From: Rutpela maculata
Taxonomy: Eukaryota; Arthropoda; Insecta; Coleoptera; Cerambycidae
NCBI GenBank assembly: GCA_936432065.2
Contig: OW386292.2
Span: 101,203,829 to 101,267,828, forward strand
DNA length: 64,000 nucleotides
Direction of reading: 5' to 3'
Numbering within the stretch: position 1 is the first letter of the stretch; each line of letters opens with the position of its first letter. This document shows, piece after piece, positions 1 to 10,800 of this stretch. The notes under the pieces were generated by a model. That model made no database searches, was not told the DNA's origin, and saw only the letters and a list, made by a program, of their open reading frames with translations. The position numbers were made by a program, and so were the translations under genes.

Positions 1-568
1 ATTTCAAAATGGCCGCTATAAAATCCAAGATGGCCGACGGCCGACAAAAATTGGAAGCTACACACTTAACTAGTGTCTGGAAAATATTTGGTGGTCTTGT
101 CCAGTGTGTCCACATTTTCATGATAAGCTGCCCTACTATACTAAAATGTAGTATTTAGAACATTCTTAATTCTTAATCTGATTAAAAATTATTAATGTTT
201 AAAAAAATAGTTATTCATGTATCTAGGCAGTACAGTAGCAGTAAAGCAGTAAAGTAATTTTAAGTGACATGTCACAATGATTGACATTTCATCAAATATC
301 AATAATTTTTTGTAAGAAAACCATTATTTTAAGCAAGCACAATTCTGAATATTAATTATATTATTAGCCATATTAATAGTTGTATTACAATTTATTCATT
401 TATTTAACTGTCACTCCGCCAACTACAAGAAATCGTACAATAATGGATTACTTTAATGACGGACGATTTTGGGGCTCTATTGTCGATAAAATATTATATC
501 ATCTAATTTTCATACTCCTTAAATGCAAGAAATTATTTCTAAATGATTGTTTTAGATTGGAATTCAAG
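1..568. other. No recognisable gene; AT-rich repeat-like sequence
   Basis: No coding stretch or RNA gene is supported here. The first 50 bases contain a short near-duplicated phrase (aaaatggccg / aagatggccg), which looks like repeat DNA. Confidence 0.4.
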
Positions 569-814
569 ATGGATTCCTCCAACTCTTCCAAGGGGTGCCT
601 AATTTGCTTCAAAACAACGGATGAAAAAAATGATCCGTGTAAGGAAGAGAAAACAAAATGGACGTTTCAAATTTGATCACCCTTAAAAGAACTTAAAAAA
701 AATCTTTCGGTTGATTTTACATTACCTGAAAAGTTTTCCGATAATCTATACTATCACTCGGCGTGTTATAAAACCTGTACATCGATAAAAAAAGAAGTAC
801 CAAATAGCGTATGA
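569..814 (+). pseudogene. Fragment with CxxC ... HxxCY zinc-ligand pattern
   Basis: An ATG at 569 opens a frame with a CLIC (CxxC) pair near residue 13. After an in-frame TGA at 674-676 the same frame runs on to 814 and contains YHSACYKTC, i.e. His and Cys ligands placed as in treble-clef type fingers. Reading through the single stop gives about 80 residues. Similar short CxxC...HxxCY N-terminal domains occur in many uncharacterised arthropod and cnidarian proteins, often transposon-linked; that comparison is from memory. An acidic Asn/Asp-rich frame at 899-1096 could be a later exon of the same gene, but no splice sites prove it. Function unknown. Confidence 0.35.
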
Positions 815-2257
815 TGGAAAATAAGCTAAACTTTGATCTTTTATACCGGATGACATTGGGGGAGAAAATCATGATAATAATCAGCAAGACGTTGAAATGT
901 GAATGATGACTTTGATTTCGAAATGGAAAATCCAGCCAACAATGCAAGACATTTTGACAACGAAATATCGAACTCATCAATTGTTAACAACGACGACGAG
1001 GCCCATGGACAACGGAAATATTATGCTGACGAGTTACATCAAGTTGCAGACCAGGATGACATCTCAAGTAGTGAAGAATGCTGCCAATTCGAATGAATTT
1101 TCGGATGTCATCGTTTCGGAAAATCCGAAAACACTTGAAGAAGATAATGGTATAATATTTAAAATAGTTTCAGGTACTTCCCATTTTTCTAAGAAATACA
1201 ACCATATACAGTTTTTATCATACATTTTGTATATAGTTAAATGCCATACTCTAATAATGAAAAAAAAGAAAAGGATACTTTCAAAGACATTCAAACAGTA
1301 TTTTTAACAGCAACAGTGCATGTTCAGGACAATAAATGAAGCCCTTTAACAGAAGACCCAGAATATAAGGTCAGACATTTGTATCCACGTTAGGGCCGAT
1401 AGGCCATTCCTAACCTTCTACTCTTTGATGTATGTTTCTGAAATAGAAAAACTATAGTGTACGAACTGGGAAACGAAGCAATATGCAAAACAAAATATGT
1501 GAAGATACTGAAAATGCGTTAATTTCCCATGTAGCTTCGCTACCAACCTGTGTATGCTATTATACTAGGGAAAAACTGTTGAGAAGTATTTGTCCGGATT
1601 TATCAGTTCTATTGTTTGTTTTACATGTCTGAAGAAAAACTAGCAGTCAGTATATTCACTTGCAAAAAAATAACTTACGAAAACTTCAATCTCAGAACAA
1701 AATCACCAGTAAAGGATACTGTGTGTGCGTGTGTGCTTATGTCACCACATAATGAGCTCATTTAGATTTCTTTTTAATTCATATTTCGAAAGTACACCTC
1801 GTAGTTAGTAAATGTGTAAAATATTAGATTTTTCAACTGCTTCTCCCTTAAAATAAATAATGAAAAAGAGCGCGAAAACGCAGTGTGATGTCATACCATT
1901 CCTGGCGGTCGACCGCTGGCCTGTTTCCATGTAGTTTCATAAGGCACGCACGACGGGCGTGCTAATTTCGTTCATATATTTTAAGTGTTCTGTATTTCGT
2001 TATTAACATGGATTAAAATAGGGGTTACGTAGTAGTACACTAAGCGCTTGTTAATAGGTAGTGGTAGGGATAGAGTAGACACATGTAACAGTAAGTAAGT
2101 ATTGACAGGGAATTCCAATTGTAACCATCGATATGTACACATCAAAATAAAATATATTAACACACATCTGCTCTTGTTCCAATATGTCAATTATCAGAGG
2201 AGACCCAAGAAGCTAGACACAAAATCTGTGAACGTTTTCGACATGGTAGCACTAGAA
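815..2257. other. No supported gene
   Basis: Contains only an acidic low-complexity frame (899-1096, + strand) and its overlapping frame at 903-1307, neither with recognisable domains. The rest is AT-rich. Confidence 0.4.
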
Positions 2258-2455
2258 ACGATGTCTAGAAAAACAACGATAGAAGATTTGATACATATGC
2301 TGTTAATTACATCAGACCCCCTTATTAGTAGTTTAACATCCAAACCATAAAAAATGGATCCATTACCATCCGACGTAATTAATATGCTTAATTGTTCATA
2401 TGACGTTCAGGAAATGGAAACAGATATCGACAGTGATTCAGATATTAACGATTAA
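2258..2455 (+). pseudogene. Transib (RAG1-related) transposase, C-terminal fragment, copy A
   Basis: The frame carries SRKTTIEDLIHMLLITSDP and then, after a stop at 2348-2350, an acidic tail ending IDSDSDIND at 2455. The same order (basic SRK, about eight residues, LL-x-SDP-x-SS, a hydrophobic ML step, acidic tail) appears at 14040-14250 and 21770-22006, where it follows recognisable Transib sequence. Transib transposases cut and paste DNA in the nucleus and are the relatives of vertebrate RAG1; this part follows the catalytic Glu. Only the last 60 or so residues survive. The identification rests on the two better copies in this window. Confidence 0.6.
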
Positions 2456-2519
2456 CTATGTATTACTCTTTAAATGTTCGGAAAATATAAATATTTGTTA
2501 TTTTATTCTATTACTCTAA

Positions 2520-2635
2520 GGCCCAGTACTTTCATATCCAGTTAAGTCTATTCTACAGATATATCCCATGGAAACAATTACTGACAAGGAAATTATCTGA
2601 AGAATAGACTTAACTGGAGCTGAAAGTACCGGGCC
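2520..2635. mobile_element. Palindromic MITE, copy 1
   Basis: The 116-bp sequence begins GGCCCAGTACTTTCATAT and ends in the near-perfect reverse complement (GAAAGTACCGGGCC). Inner arms (CCAGTTAAGTCTATTCT and its complement) extend the terminal inverted repeat to about 35 bp. It is flanked by TAA / TTA. A second copy lies at 49934-50824. Size, TIRs and TA-type flanks fit a non-autonomous PIF/Harbinger, ISL2EU or Tc1/mariner MITE; the superfamily is not decided. Confidence 0.75.
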
Positions 2636-2844
2636 TTATATTATAACATTATTTTTACATTTAAGAATTACATTTAATTTGTTACGAATTCACATGTATA
2701 TTTTTAATTTGGATGTAATAGAAAATTTATTGCTTATATTTTTTTATAAATAAAAAATTTGGTACTTGAAAATAGCAATAATTTATTCATTAGTTCATTG
2801 CAATATATTTTGAGCGCCTAAAATGACGATTTTTATCACTGTGA

Positions 2845-4628
2845 GATGCAAGGAAGAGCTGCTGTTTGGAATAGGGATATATTCCTTAATAATCTCCAAG
2901 GTATTTTTTAACGTGCAGTCTCTTACTAGAAAATTATTATCTCTTTTTTTTTCTTGAAGACGCAGGAAACAAGAACAACGAGCTCCAAGAAGGACACATA
3001 AGGCTTTGGAAGTGTTTGGACTGGAGAATTCTAAGTTTATAAAAAATTTTAAACTCAGCACAGAGCTTACTCGAGTATTAATAGATATGGTAACCCCATA
3101 ACTTTAAGTTCCAACAAGAACATCTGCAAAAAGTATCTAGATAAAGGTATGTATCTGAGTATTGCCAAGAACTGTACAGTTCCTGTACATATGTGAATAT
3201 TACTGAATAAATTTAAATATGTTAAAACCAATTACTTAATGCTTTGTTTCAACTTTTTAATGCAGGTGCTGGTAGCCCTCCGATTTTATGCTACCAGGAG
3301 TTAACAGAAAATAGTGGAAAGTAACTTTTTCTCCACAACTAATCAGCCAAGTGCATCCCGCTACAAGACTGAGGTGACAGATGCGATAAATAAACAAACG
3401 GCAAAGTGTAGATGAATGGATATAATTTCCAAGGAATAGTCAAGAAAGAGTTTTTATTTTTCATTCGAGCAGAACTAAATGACCTTAACACTTATGTAAG
3501 ACAGGCGTAAAAAAACAAAAAAAAAATAAGACAGTATAATAAAAAATAAACAAATTTCTTTATATTCTAGGTTTTATGACAAATACCAATTTTATGGGGT
3601 AGTCGGTTTAATAGATTGCACCCATGTAGCATAGCCGCTTCATCTGATCATGAATATCCTGAAAATGATATGTAATTAGGAAAAATTATCATTCGATTAA
3701 TGTTCAGTTGGTAGGTGCTGAAATTGCCTCATTATTTGGTGATATTGTTTTGTAACTTTTATTTTTAAACCTCCCACTTTTATAATATTAATAATTTTAA
3801 TATTTTAGGTATGTGATGAAAACTTAGAAATATTAAATGTTGACTCCCGATTCCCAGACAGTTATAATTATGTACGCATATGAAAACAATCCAATGTATC
3901 CCGCATAATGGAGCAATTACATCGACAAAACCCTAATAATTTGTTTTATCTTCTGGGAGATTCAAGTAAGATTATATCATAAAGTATTACATTAAAGAGT
4001 GCAAATAAATTTTTTTTAACTCACTACGTAAAACAGAGTTAGTTCAAATGATATATGTTTAGTTCATTCATTAATCAATCCACTTTCTTCAGTTGAATGT
4101 TTTTCAATCATTTATTTAACATGGTCTATTTCTGCGACTTAGGCCAATCAGCGATGCGGGGAGAAAACATGGAATTTTTCCTCCTCTTCTCGTAAGAATA
4201 GTAGCAATTCTTTACTTGGTTGACGTTTAACAGACAGGGGTCTGACCAATTTACATCCAACAAGGATAGTATATTCACTACATAATACCCACCTTAAATT
4301 TCATAGCTTCTGCGTAGACACTGATAGACACAGCTAGAAAGTGGGGCGATATCGCCGTAGTTCTTTAGGATCACTCCGCCAATTACTAACCACGATTACC
4401 ATTGCTGAACTCGTATCAACACAAGTCCAGTCTAATATTTATCACCATGTATATTACCAGAATAGAAACGTCCAACTTCTCCCCTAATAATTTAAGAATT
4501 TTATTCAGCCATACATTTTTTTTAATAGATGATATAATATATGAACTTTTTTACAGACTACACTTTCAGGCCTTGGTTATTAAAACCCTTTAGTAGGCAC
4601 TGGGAAGCTAATTACCCATCTACAAAAT
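2845..4628 (+). pseudogene. PIF/Harbinger transposase, N-terminal and central part
   Basis: This is a decayed multi-exon frame of a HARBI1-like nuclease. From about 2958 it reads basic RRRK..., then FKLSTELTRVL. After a likely intron (GTATGT near 3149 to GCAG near 3266) it reads ALRFYAT and TNQPSASRYKTEVTDAI. About 3571-3635 gives GVVGLIDCTHVA with the first catalytic Asp, about 3806-3965 gives VCDENLEILNVDSRFPDS and LGDSS (second Asp), and about 4554-4628 gives TFRPWLLKPF and THLQNL. Stops and frameshifts lie between the blocks. The reading frame stops at 4628 at a piggyBac insertion and resumes exactly at 7259. DDE layout and order match PIF/Harbinger. Confidence 0.8.
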
Positions 4629-4843
4629 TTAACCTCAGTGCTTCGGTCATGCATATTCTCGGCAAATATTGTGCTACCATCTGTCGAAGAGTAGTGGCAA
4701 CCAAAAAAAAAATTTAAGTAGCGCCTACAGAGATCTATATCTTAGTCATTTTATTTATTTCTCCTACAGGTTCGCATTTCTAGTGAATGTTTACTGTACC
4801 TAAGCAGATTTTACGGTTAGAAAGTGTGTGATTTTCGAAAAAG

Positions 4844-5158
4844 GTAAGCAATAAGGATTTTTTTCTTATGGAATGTATATTTTTTGAGTTTATGCACGTT
4901 TTTATATATCAGTATAATTGAAATAGTTTTCCATGTAATCAGAAAATCCGTTTTTCTACGTGGGAACTTGTGTTCCCACTGCCCGCCTGGCAACTTCGTT
5001 TGTAATTTTCCCTGTGTATAATAATAATAAACTGAATATATTTTTTTGGTCTATGTACATTTTTATATATCAATACTACTGAAATAGTTTTCTATTTAAT
5101 CGAAATATACAATATATAATAATAAAATTAATTTTTTTATTTTGAATTCGTTTCACAG
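4844..5158 (+). other. Probable 5' UTR intron of the piggyBac transposase
   Basis: A donor-like AAG|GTAAGC at 4844 and an acceptor-like TTTCACAG ending at 5158 bracket a 315-bp AT-rich stretch. The transposase ATG follows three bases after the acceptor. Inferred from sequence only. Confidence 0.4.
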
Positions 5159-5161
5159 GTG

Positions 5162-6721
5162 ATGGAAAAGTGGGATTTAGATGACCCAAAACAAGCTGAA
5201 GCTGCCCTTGAGTATTTGTTCAGCTTGCCTAAAAATGAAGGAGACTCCGACCAGGAAGCGGACGAGGATGCACTTGAGGAATTAGAAACTCTTGATAATC
5301 TATCGGCATCCTCTTATTTTACTTATGAACCGACCCCTTCTACTTCTGGTGCCCCTTCACATCAAGGAGAGAGCTCAGTTCGAAGTTCAATAACACAAAG
5401 TCAATATTCTAATATTGGAGAAGATACACCTGATGCTGGCGAGTTTGATCAAGGAAGTGAAGGTGAGTCACAAGAAGAGCTGCCTGGACAAGAGGATCCA
5501 GCACAGGCTAATCCACAAGAAATTCCTGTACAGTGGAACCAAATCACAGATTATTTTGACAAGTTAGATGTAAAATTCGACAAAATGCCGCAGCCTACAC
5601 ATGGTTTCAGTAATAAGGATAAAGAAATAGATTATTTATCTAAGGTCTTTGGCGACAACATTTTTCAACTGGTTGTTGACCAATCAAACTTGTATGCAAA
5701 TCAAGATATATCTCGAAATTCCAAAAAAGGGAAGGAAAATACTCCTCGTCCAGCAAAAAATTGGACAAACACTAATATAGAGGAATTCAAAGCATTTTTT
5801 GGTGTAATGATACTTATGGGGATACACACCCTGCCACACCTGTCCAATTACTGGTCAAGTGACCCTCTTCTGGGTGTACCTTGTATAGCCCAAGTTATGC
5901 CATCAAAAAGGTATAAGAAGCTCATTGAAAATCTACACATAAATGATAATAATAATGCTGTTATAAAGGGCCAACCGGGCTACGATAAATTATTCAAACT
6001 GAGACCTTTCCTTGACCTTTTACACCAATCTTTAATACAGCAATATGAACACTCGGCTTGTTTGGCAGTAGATGAATCAATGATCCGTTTCAAAGGACGA
6101 TCTTGTATCAAACAGTATATGCCCAAAAAGCCAATTATATGGGGATATAAAGTTTGGTGTTTGGGTGATTCCAAAAGTGGATATGTGTATAATTTTGATA
6201 TTTACACAGGCAAAGATGATACTGCTGATAAAAACAAACTACTTGGGGAAAATTGTTTAGTCGTCTTTGATAATTTCTTTACAACCTACTCACTCATGGG
6301 AACCCTAATGAAACACAAAATTTATGCCGTTGGAACAGTACGAACGAATCGAAAAGGATTGCCATCTTCCATAATGAAAAGTAAGCAAAAATTAAACCGT
6401 GGGGAGTTTATGTTCGAAACAAAAGGAAACGTTTCTCTTGTCAAATGGATGGACAATAACCGCGTTTACTTCTTGTCCACATGTTGCTCTCCACGAAAAA
6501 CGACTAAGGTGAAAAGAAAAAATAAAGATGGTTCCAGAATTGACTTTTCCTGCCCTGAAGTGGTAGCACAATATAATGAAATCATGGGTGGGGTTGATCG
6601 ATTTGATCAACTGCTAGAAAGATATGAAATTGGGCGGAAGTGTGTGAAATGGTGGCATAGAATAATGTATTACTTTATTGATATGGCAATAATCAACGCC
6701 CATATCCTAATGTGTCTATAG
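5162..6721 (+). CDS. piggyBac transposase, ORF intact up to the C-terminal zinc domain
   Basis: This DDD-type transposase cuts and joins DNA at TTAA without leaving a footprint. The acidic Ser/Asp/Glu-rich N-terminus (about residues 1-130) is typical. The catalytic Asps sit in AVDESMIRFKGR (codon 6071), VVFDNFFTTYS (6269) and GGVDRFDQ (6596). The signature RKCVKWWHR follows. An ATG at 5162 is preferred to the upstream in-frame GTG at 5159; it follows a splice-acceptor-like site. The frame ends at a TAG (6719) just after INAHILMCL, earlier than the family's usual end. The Cys-rich C-terminal domain follows in the same frame and then a shifted frame to 7022. The catalytic core is unbroken, so the inactivation may be recent. 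Confidence 0.85.
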   Translation: MEKWDLDDPKQAEAALEYLFSLPKNEGDSDQEADEDALEELETLDNLSASSYFTYEPTPSTSGAPSHQGESSVRSSITQSQYSNIGEDTPDAGEFDQGSEGESQEELPGQEDPAQANPQEIPVQWNQITDYFDKLDVKFDKMPQPTHGFSNKDKEIDYLSKVFGDNIFQLVVDQSNLYANQDISRNSKKGKENTPRPAKNWTNTNIEEFKAFFGVMILMGIHTLPHLSNYWSSDPLLGVPCIAQVMPSKRYKKLIENLHINDNNNAVIKGQPGYDKLFKLRPFLDLLHQSLIQQYEHSACLAVDESMIRFKGRSCIKQYMPKKPIIWGYKVWCLGDSKSGYVYNFDIYTGKDDTADKNKLLGENCLVVFDNFFTTYSLMGTLMKHKIYAVGTVRTNRKGLPSSIMKSKQKLNRGEFMFETKGNVSLVKWMDNNRVYFLSTCCSPRKTTKVKRKNKDGSRIDFSCPEVVAQYNEIMGGVDRFDQLLERYEIGRKCVKWWHRIMYYFIDMAIINAHILMCL

Positions 6722-7022
6722 AAAAAAACCAAAATAAGGGATCAATTATCATTCAGGGTAAATCTTGCGAGACAGCTAATTGGAGGCTATTCATCTAGGA
6801 AACGAAGGAATAAACCTGTAAGTTATTTGGCACACAAAAGACAAGTACCCAAAGAAGTAAGACTTGAAGGAGTTGGAAGACATGCCCAATCGAATAACAA
6901 CGTATAGAAGATGCAGACTGTGTAGCAATAACCAACAAGAAAAGATAACCAAAATTATGTGTTTTGGATGTGACGTACCGTTGTGCCTACATCCATGTTT
7001 TAACAAATTTCATGGACTTTAG
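6722..7022 (+). pseudogene. C-terminal Cys-rich tail of the same piggyBac transposase
   Basis: Reading past the TAG at 6719-6721 gives a basic linker (RQLIGGYSSRKRR) in the same frame to about 6890. A frameshift then moves to a frame with CRLC…CFGC…CLHPC…H ending at a TAG at 7020-7022. This CxxC-CxxC-C…C-H pattern is the zinc-binding tail that directs piggyBac transposases to their TIRs. One nonsense codon and one frameshift separate it from the core. Confidence 0.7.
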
Positions 7023-7258
7023 ATATAAGTATTAATATTGAACTGTGGACTTACCAATTTTTTTTTGCATTTTTATTTTCATTTGAAATAGTGTAGTATT
7101 TGGGCGTTGGGTGATATTCTTCCCGCCTGTCATATTAAAAAAAGGACAATAAAAAAAAATTAATACCAAAAATTATTTATTTAGATCAAAAAGAAATGTC
7201 TCAGTTGCGTAAAATCATTTTAACTCTAGTAAGCTGTTCGCGCCCACGAAAGGGTTAA

Positions 7259-7605
7259 CAAACTTGGCAGAAGAAAGATTTAATAGTGTATTGAAGGCGG
7301 TTAAGTGCGGCATCGAAAGATGCAATGGGGTTCTGAAAAACAGGTTTCGGAGTCTACTCAAGCATAGGGTACTACAGTATACCCCTAATAAAACATCAAA
7401 AAGAATTAACGCTTGTTGTGTCCTTCATAACATGTGTATAAAAGCAAATATATCTGAATCAGATATGAATGTTGATATCTAATAGGTAGATTTTTTGATA
7501 TATCAAGAACAAATCGTTGAAGAAAGATCTCCTAACAGAGTCAATTCTAATTTAGCTCTTGCCAGGAGAATTCAAAGACAAATAGCAGCAAATCATTTTA
7601 ATTAG
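7259..7605 (+). pseudogene. PIF/Harbinger transposase, C-terminal part
   Basis: This continues the gene broken at 4628. It reads NLAEERFNSVLK, then IERCNGVLKNRFRSLLKH, the Harbinger block that holds the third acidic catalytic residue (Glu of IERCN). Next come INACCVLHNMCI, an in-frame stop at 7480-7482 and a tail NLALARRIQRQIAANHFN ending at 7605. The C-terminal LARRIQRQI pattern is common to insect HARBI1-like transposases. The break in between is the piggyBac insertion, not decay. Confidence 0.8.
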
Positions 7606-8559
7606 TCTAATTAGGGAGAGTAGCCTAACCAAAACAGCATAGTCCAAAAAGTCTACAAAACGGGAAACTTTTTATTATTGATTTATCAAAAAATTTTATT
7701 CTTGATAAAGTTGGTGCATAAAGAAGAACACTTTGACATGGGTAAAGGTTTAGGTTGTATGTATATACAGGGTATGCAAAGAATAAAATATCAAATCAAA
7801 AATATTTAAAATCAAAATATCTAGAAAACAGAATTAAAGAGCGTTAAATGTACTATAAAAAATATTGATGTTTTATTGCCAGATGTACACTTGCTGTAGA
7901 AATTAAACCCAAATATTGAAAAAAACTGGTATTTCTCAATTTTTAAGGTAATTTTCTTAGAAAAGGTGCAACGAGCAAAAATTAATTTGGTTGTTTTAAG
8001 ATTTTTTGATTTTAACTGTTTTTGATAGGTGACATAATTTTTTGCTCACAGCATACAGCCTATGTTAAAAGTATTATTTTTCTCTATGCGTTTATCACGA
8101 TAAAATTTTCAATATTTCTGTATTTGTGATTTGATTTTTTTTATTAATTATACATTGTACAGGCCATTTGCGGTTTTTGAACAAAATTTGTCCGGTATGT
8201 GTTCAATATAGAAGACAAAACAACAGTAGCATGAAAAAAATAAATAAATAAAAAGATAACAATTCATGAAAATACTTTAATAGTAGGTACACTGAATTAT
8301 CACAATTACAATCGATGGCGAAATTTGAGTATAGTACAATAAAATACTATGCATGCATTTCTCTAGCGACCAAAACCATCCTAAAAAAAAGAAATAACTT
8401 GCCACTACAATAACGAACATGTACAACTAGTAACTGTTATGCTATTAAAGAAATCCTTGAAAACACATAATTATGATAAATGCTCTTTCACATCTTTAAT
8501 TTCCTGTAAAATATTTTGTGTATTTCGACAGATCACAATTTTTCCTTTTCATATTCGGT
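7606..8559. other. No supported gene
   Basis: AT-rich, with short homopolymer runs and no conserved frame. The 3' end of the Harbinger element probably lies near the start, but I could not identify its terminal repeat. Confidence 0.4.
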
Positions 8560-9239
8560 CCAACAAATTAAATAGTGAATCTCTCAGCGAACCTCAGCCC
8601 AACACCTCACGAACCTCTTCAGCCCTACTGAGTAAAAATTCACTGACTCCAAAAAGCATCCGTCCCATGAAAAAACTTAAATTCATAAAGAAGGATGGTA
8701 GCCGGCAAGGAAAATCATGAATTTATACTTCCACACCTGAGAAGTCATGAATTGAAGAGCTAATACGTGTTAGAGAAGAAAAATTGAAAAAATAACGTGC
8801 AGGAGGTTTAAACGAGCCAGAATAAAAATCTAATAATAAGGAGTTCTAGAAAGTCCGTTAAACAAAAAATCGTGAGTCATCAAATGAAATTTATTATGGA
8901 AATTCAGGCCTAGATGTTTCTGATGAAGTAACTCAAAAGTTAATCGATAATGACGTGTTAAATGTGAATGACTTTATATTAGAGCAGTTCAAAACAAAAA
9001 CTTCCACAGTCTATTTTGTTGGTCGAAAAGAAAAGATGTATAGTCAAACAGAATTCGAGGTAATATTTTTTAGCAAAAAAGCCAATATATTTGTTTCACC
9101 AGAGATTGGTGATGTGGCAACTGTGGACAGGCAAGATATAGTTTTAAAGTTGCCACCTCCTAGTGTAACTGGAGAGACTGGAAGAGCGGCTAGTCACATT
9201 AATTTCAAAACTGATTTCTCTACATACAATGTTAAATAG
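8560..9239 (+). pseudogene. Tigger/pogo-type transposase tail with SH3-like C-terminal domain
   Basis: A Ser/Pro-rich stretch (PNTSRTSSALLSK) leads to PKSIRPMKK and DGSRQGKS-x-IYTSTPEKS-x-IEEL, the linker that follows the DDE domain in insect Tigger proteins. After stops it continues (8850-9239) as VNDFILEQF…VYFVGR…FEVIFF…DRQDIVLKLPPP…FSTYNV. This compact beta-rich pattern recurs at 29188-29720 and about 61185. The role of the tail is unknown; its fold looks SH3/Tudor-like by pattern only. The catalytic part is absent. Confidence 0.55.
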
Positions 9240-9244
9240 CTTTA

Positions 9245-10215
9245 TACCCAATAAAATGTTGTTTGGCCTACTTAAAAAACTTTTTTTGAAACAGAGACTC
9301 TTCCCATCTGAAAGTTCTTGGAACGAAATTTTGATAAAAATGAAAGTTTTCAATAAAATATTAAAATTACGGTCGCCATGGAATGGATGTAAGCAGTTCA
9401 TCCGTGGCAAACCTATACGATTTGGGTTTAAAACGTGGTGTGTAAGTTCCACTTCTGGCTATTTATTGATCTTTGATATGCATCAGGGTAAAGACCCCAT
9501 ATTTACAGGAAAAGATGGAAACCAGTTTAGCAATTTTGCCGCTTCATTTATTACAATGTTTTCAGAAATCGAGTCTGTGAAAAGGCTTCCTTATAACTTC
9601 TTTTTTGACAACTGGTTTACAACAGTTAGTTTGTTGATTTATTTGAGAGAAAATGGACACACAGCTTCTGGGACAATGAAAGAAAGAGTACCGAAAGATT
9701 GTCCCCTACTAGATAAGAAAAAATTTGCCAAAACAGGAAAGAAAGGAGATCATATCTCAATAATGCAACGAACTAATGGAATACTCTTTACTAAGTGGCT
9801 TGCATCAAACTGTTACGGCATTTTCCCAACGAGTCAAGTGAAGATATTCCAAGAAAATAAAAAGTACATCCAAGTAGCCAGACCTTTTGTCATTGGGGAG
9901 TACAATAGTGGAATGGCAGGGACAGATCTGATGGACGGCGGTGTAAACTGCTATAGAATTGGGATTCGTTCAAAAAAATGGTGGTGTTGCATTTTCACGT
10001 AGCTTCTTGAAGTTTCCATTGTAAATGCTTGGATCCTTAAGCGCACAACTGGTAAAGCGATCTCACCATTAGATTTTAGACGTGAAATAGTGAATTTTTA
10101 TCTAACCCTATATGTTCCTAAAAAAGCGGGAAGACCATCAAGTTCTAAAAATAGCGTAACGTTAAACAGAATTAGCGATGATTTGAGACACGATAGACAA
10201 GATAATATGCAGCGT
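9245..10215 (+). pseudogene. piggyBac transposase, second lineage, N-terminus missing
   Basis: The frame joins just upstream of the family block KQFIRGKPIRFGFKTWC, then gives GYLLIFDMHQGKD, FFFDNWFTTVSLL (second catalytic Asp) and AGTDLMDGGVNCYRIGIRSKKWW (third Asp region). A single TAG at 10000-10002 lies where relatives have Trp. The same frame then continues SIVNAWIL…SPLDFRRE…KKAGRPSSS…RISDDLRHD to about 10215. The first catalytic Asp segment and everything before it are missing, replaced by the abutting Tigger tail. This sequence is clearly different from the 5162-6721 copy, so it belongs to another piggyBac family. Confidence 0.8.
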
Positions 10216-10800
10216 CCATTCCGAAGATATTTACTAGGTAGTTACGCTACTGGCTTGTCTGCGCGCACACATTTTAAAGAATCCGTTCCCTCCTGTCACC
10301 TTGGTAGCTCCCCGCTGGCCTGCATTCATTCGTTTACTTGTGTTGGCACAGAGACTTGCCGTGATTAAATCTAAGTGTTGCAAACATTGTTGACAGTTAC
10401 TTGTTTAAACAAAATGTAACTTTTATTCTTTTTATAGCAATGGTATTTTTGTCGCTAAGTAAATGCCCTTTTCCCTAGCGTGCTCACTTACATATGAGTA
10501 CATATGTACAGAGAGATCGAGAAAGATTGAACGTGACGTCACACGGAAAAGTCACTAAAATTATCAAAATTGATTTATATTCTACATACATTATTAAAAC
10601 TAATTTCTTATGTTGCTAGGAAGTGACGGTTGATTCTCTAGTCAGTGTTACCACTGTTACCAGTCTAATGTCTTGTCATTTTCGTGAATGTTATTATTAT
10701 TGGCTTGCGTTTGATTTATCATTTATCTCCTTTTTTTAAATAAATTAATAAATTTGCATTTTGTGTAAATACTGTAGTTGACTATATTTAGGGTTAGAAA
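10216..10800. other. No supported gene; flank of the mariner copy
   Basis: A frame runs on from the piggyBac tail to 10368 but has no domain. The GC-richer part 10216-10560 may belong to a different repeat. The rest should include the 5' end of the mariner element that starts coding at 10801. Confidence 0.35.

Larger units (their letters stand above)
4629..7258 (+). mobile_element. piggyBac-type transposon inserted in the Harbinger gene
   Basis: The element is bounded by TTAA at 4629-4632 and 7255-7258, the target duplication of piggyBac. Deleting one TTAA plus everything between restores the interrupted Harbinger frame (…THLQNL|TNLAEERF…). The 3' end reads …CCACGAAAGGG, so its complement starts CCCTTTCGTGG, a piggyBac-like tip. 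The 5' end starts CCTCAGTGCTTCGG and matches the other tip only in its first bases, so the TIRs are asymmetric or eroded. It carries one transposase gene (5162-6721 plus a broken tail to 7022). Confidence 0.8.

Noticed and set aside
2795..3061. Minus-strand ORF of 88 codons
   Set aside because: It is the antisense shadow of the first Harbinger exons on the plus strand, which have recognisable motifs.
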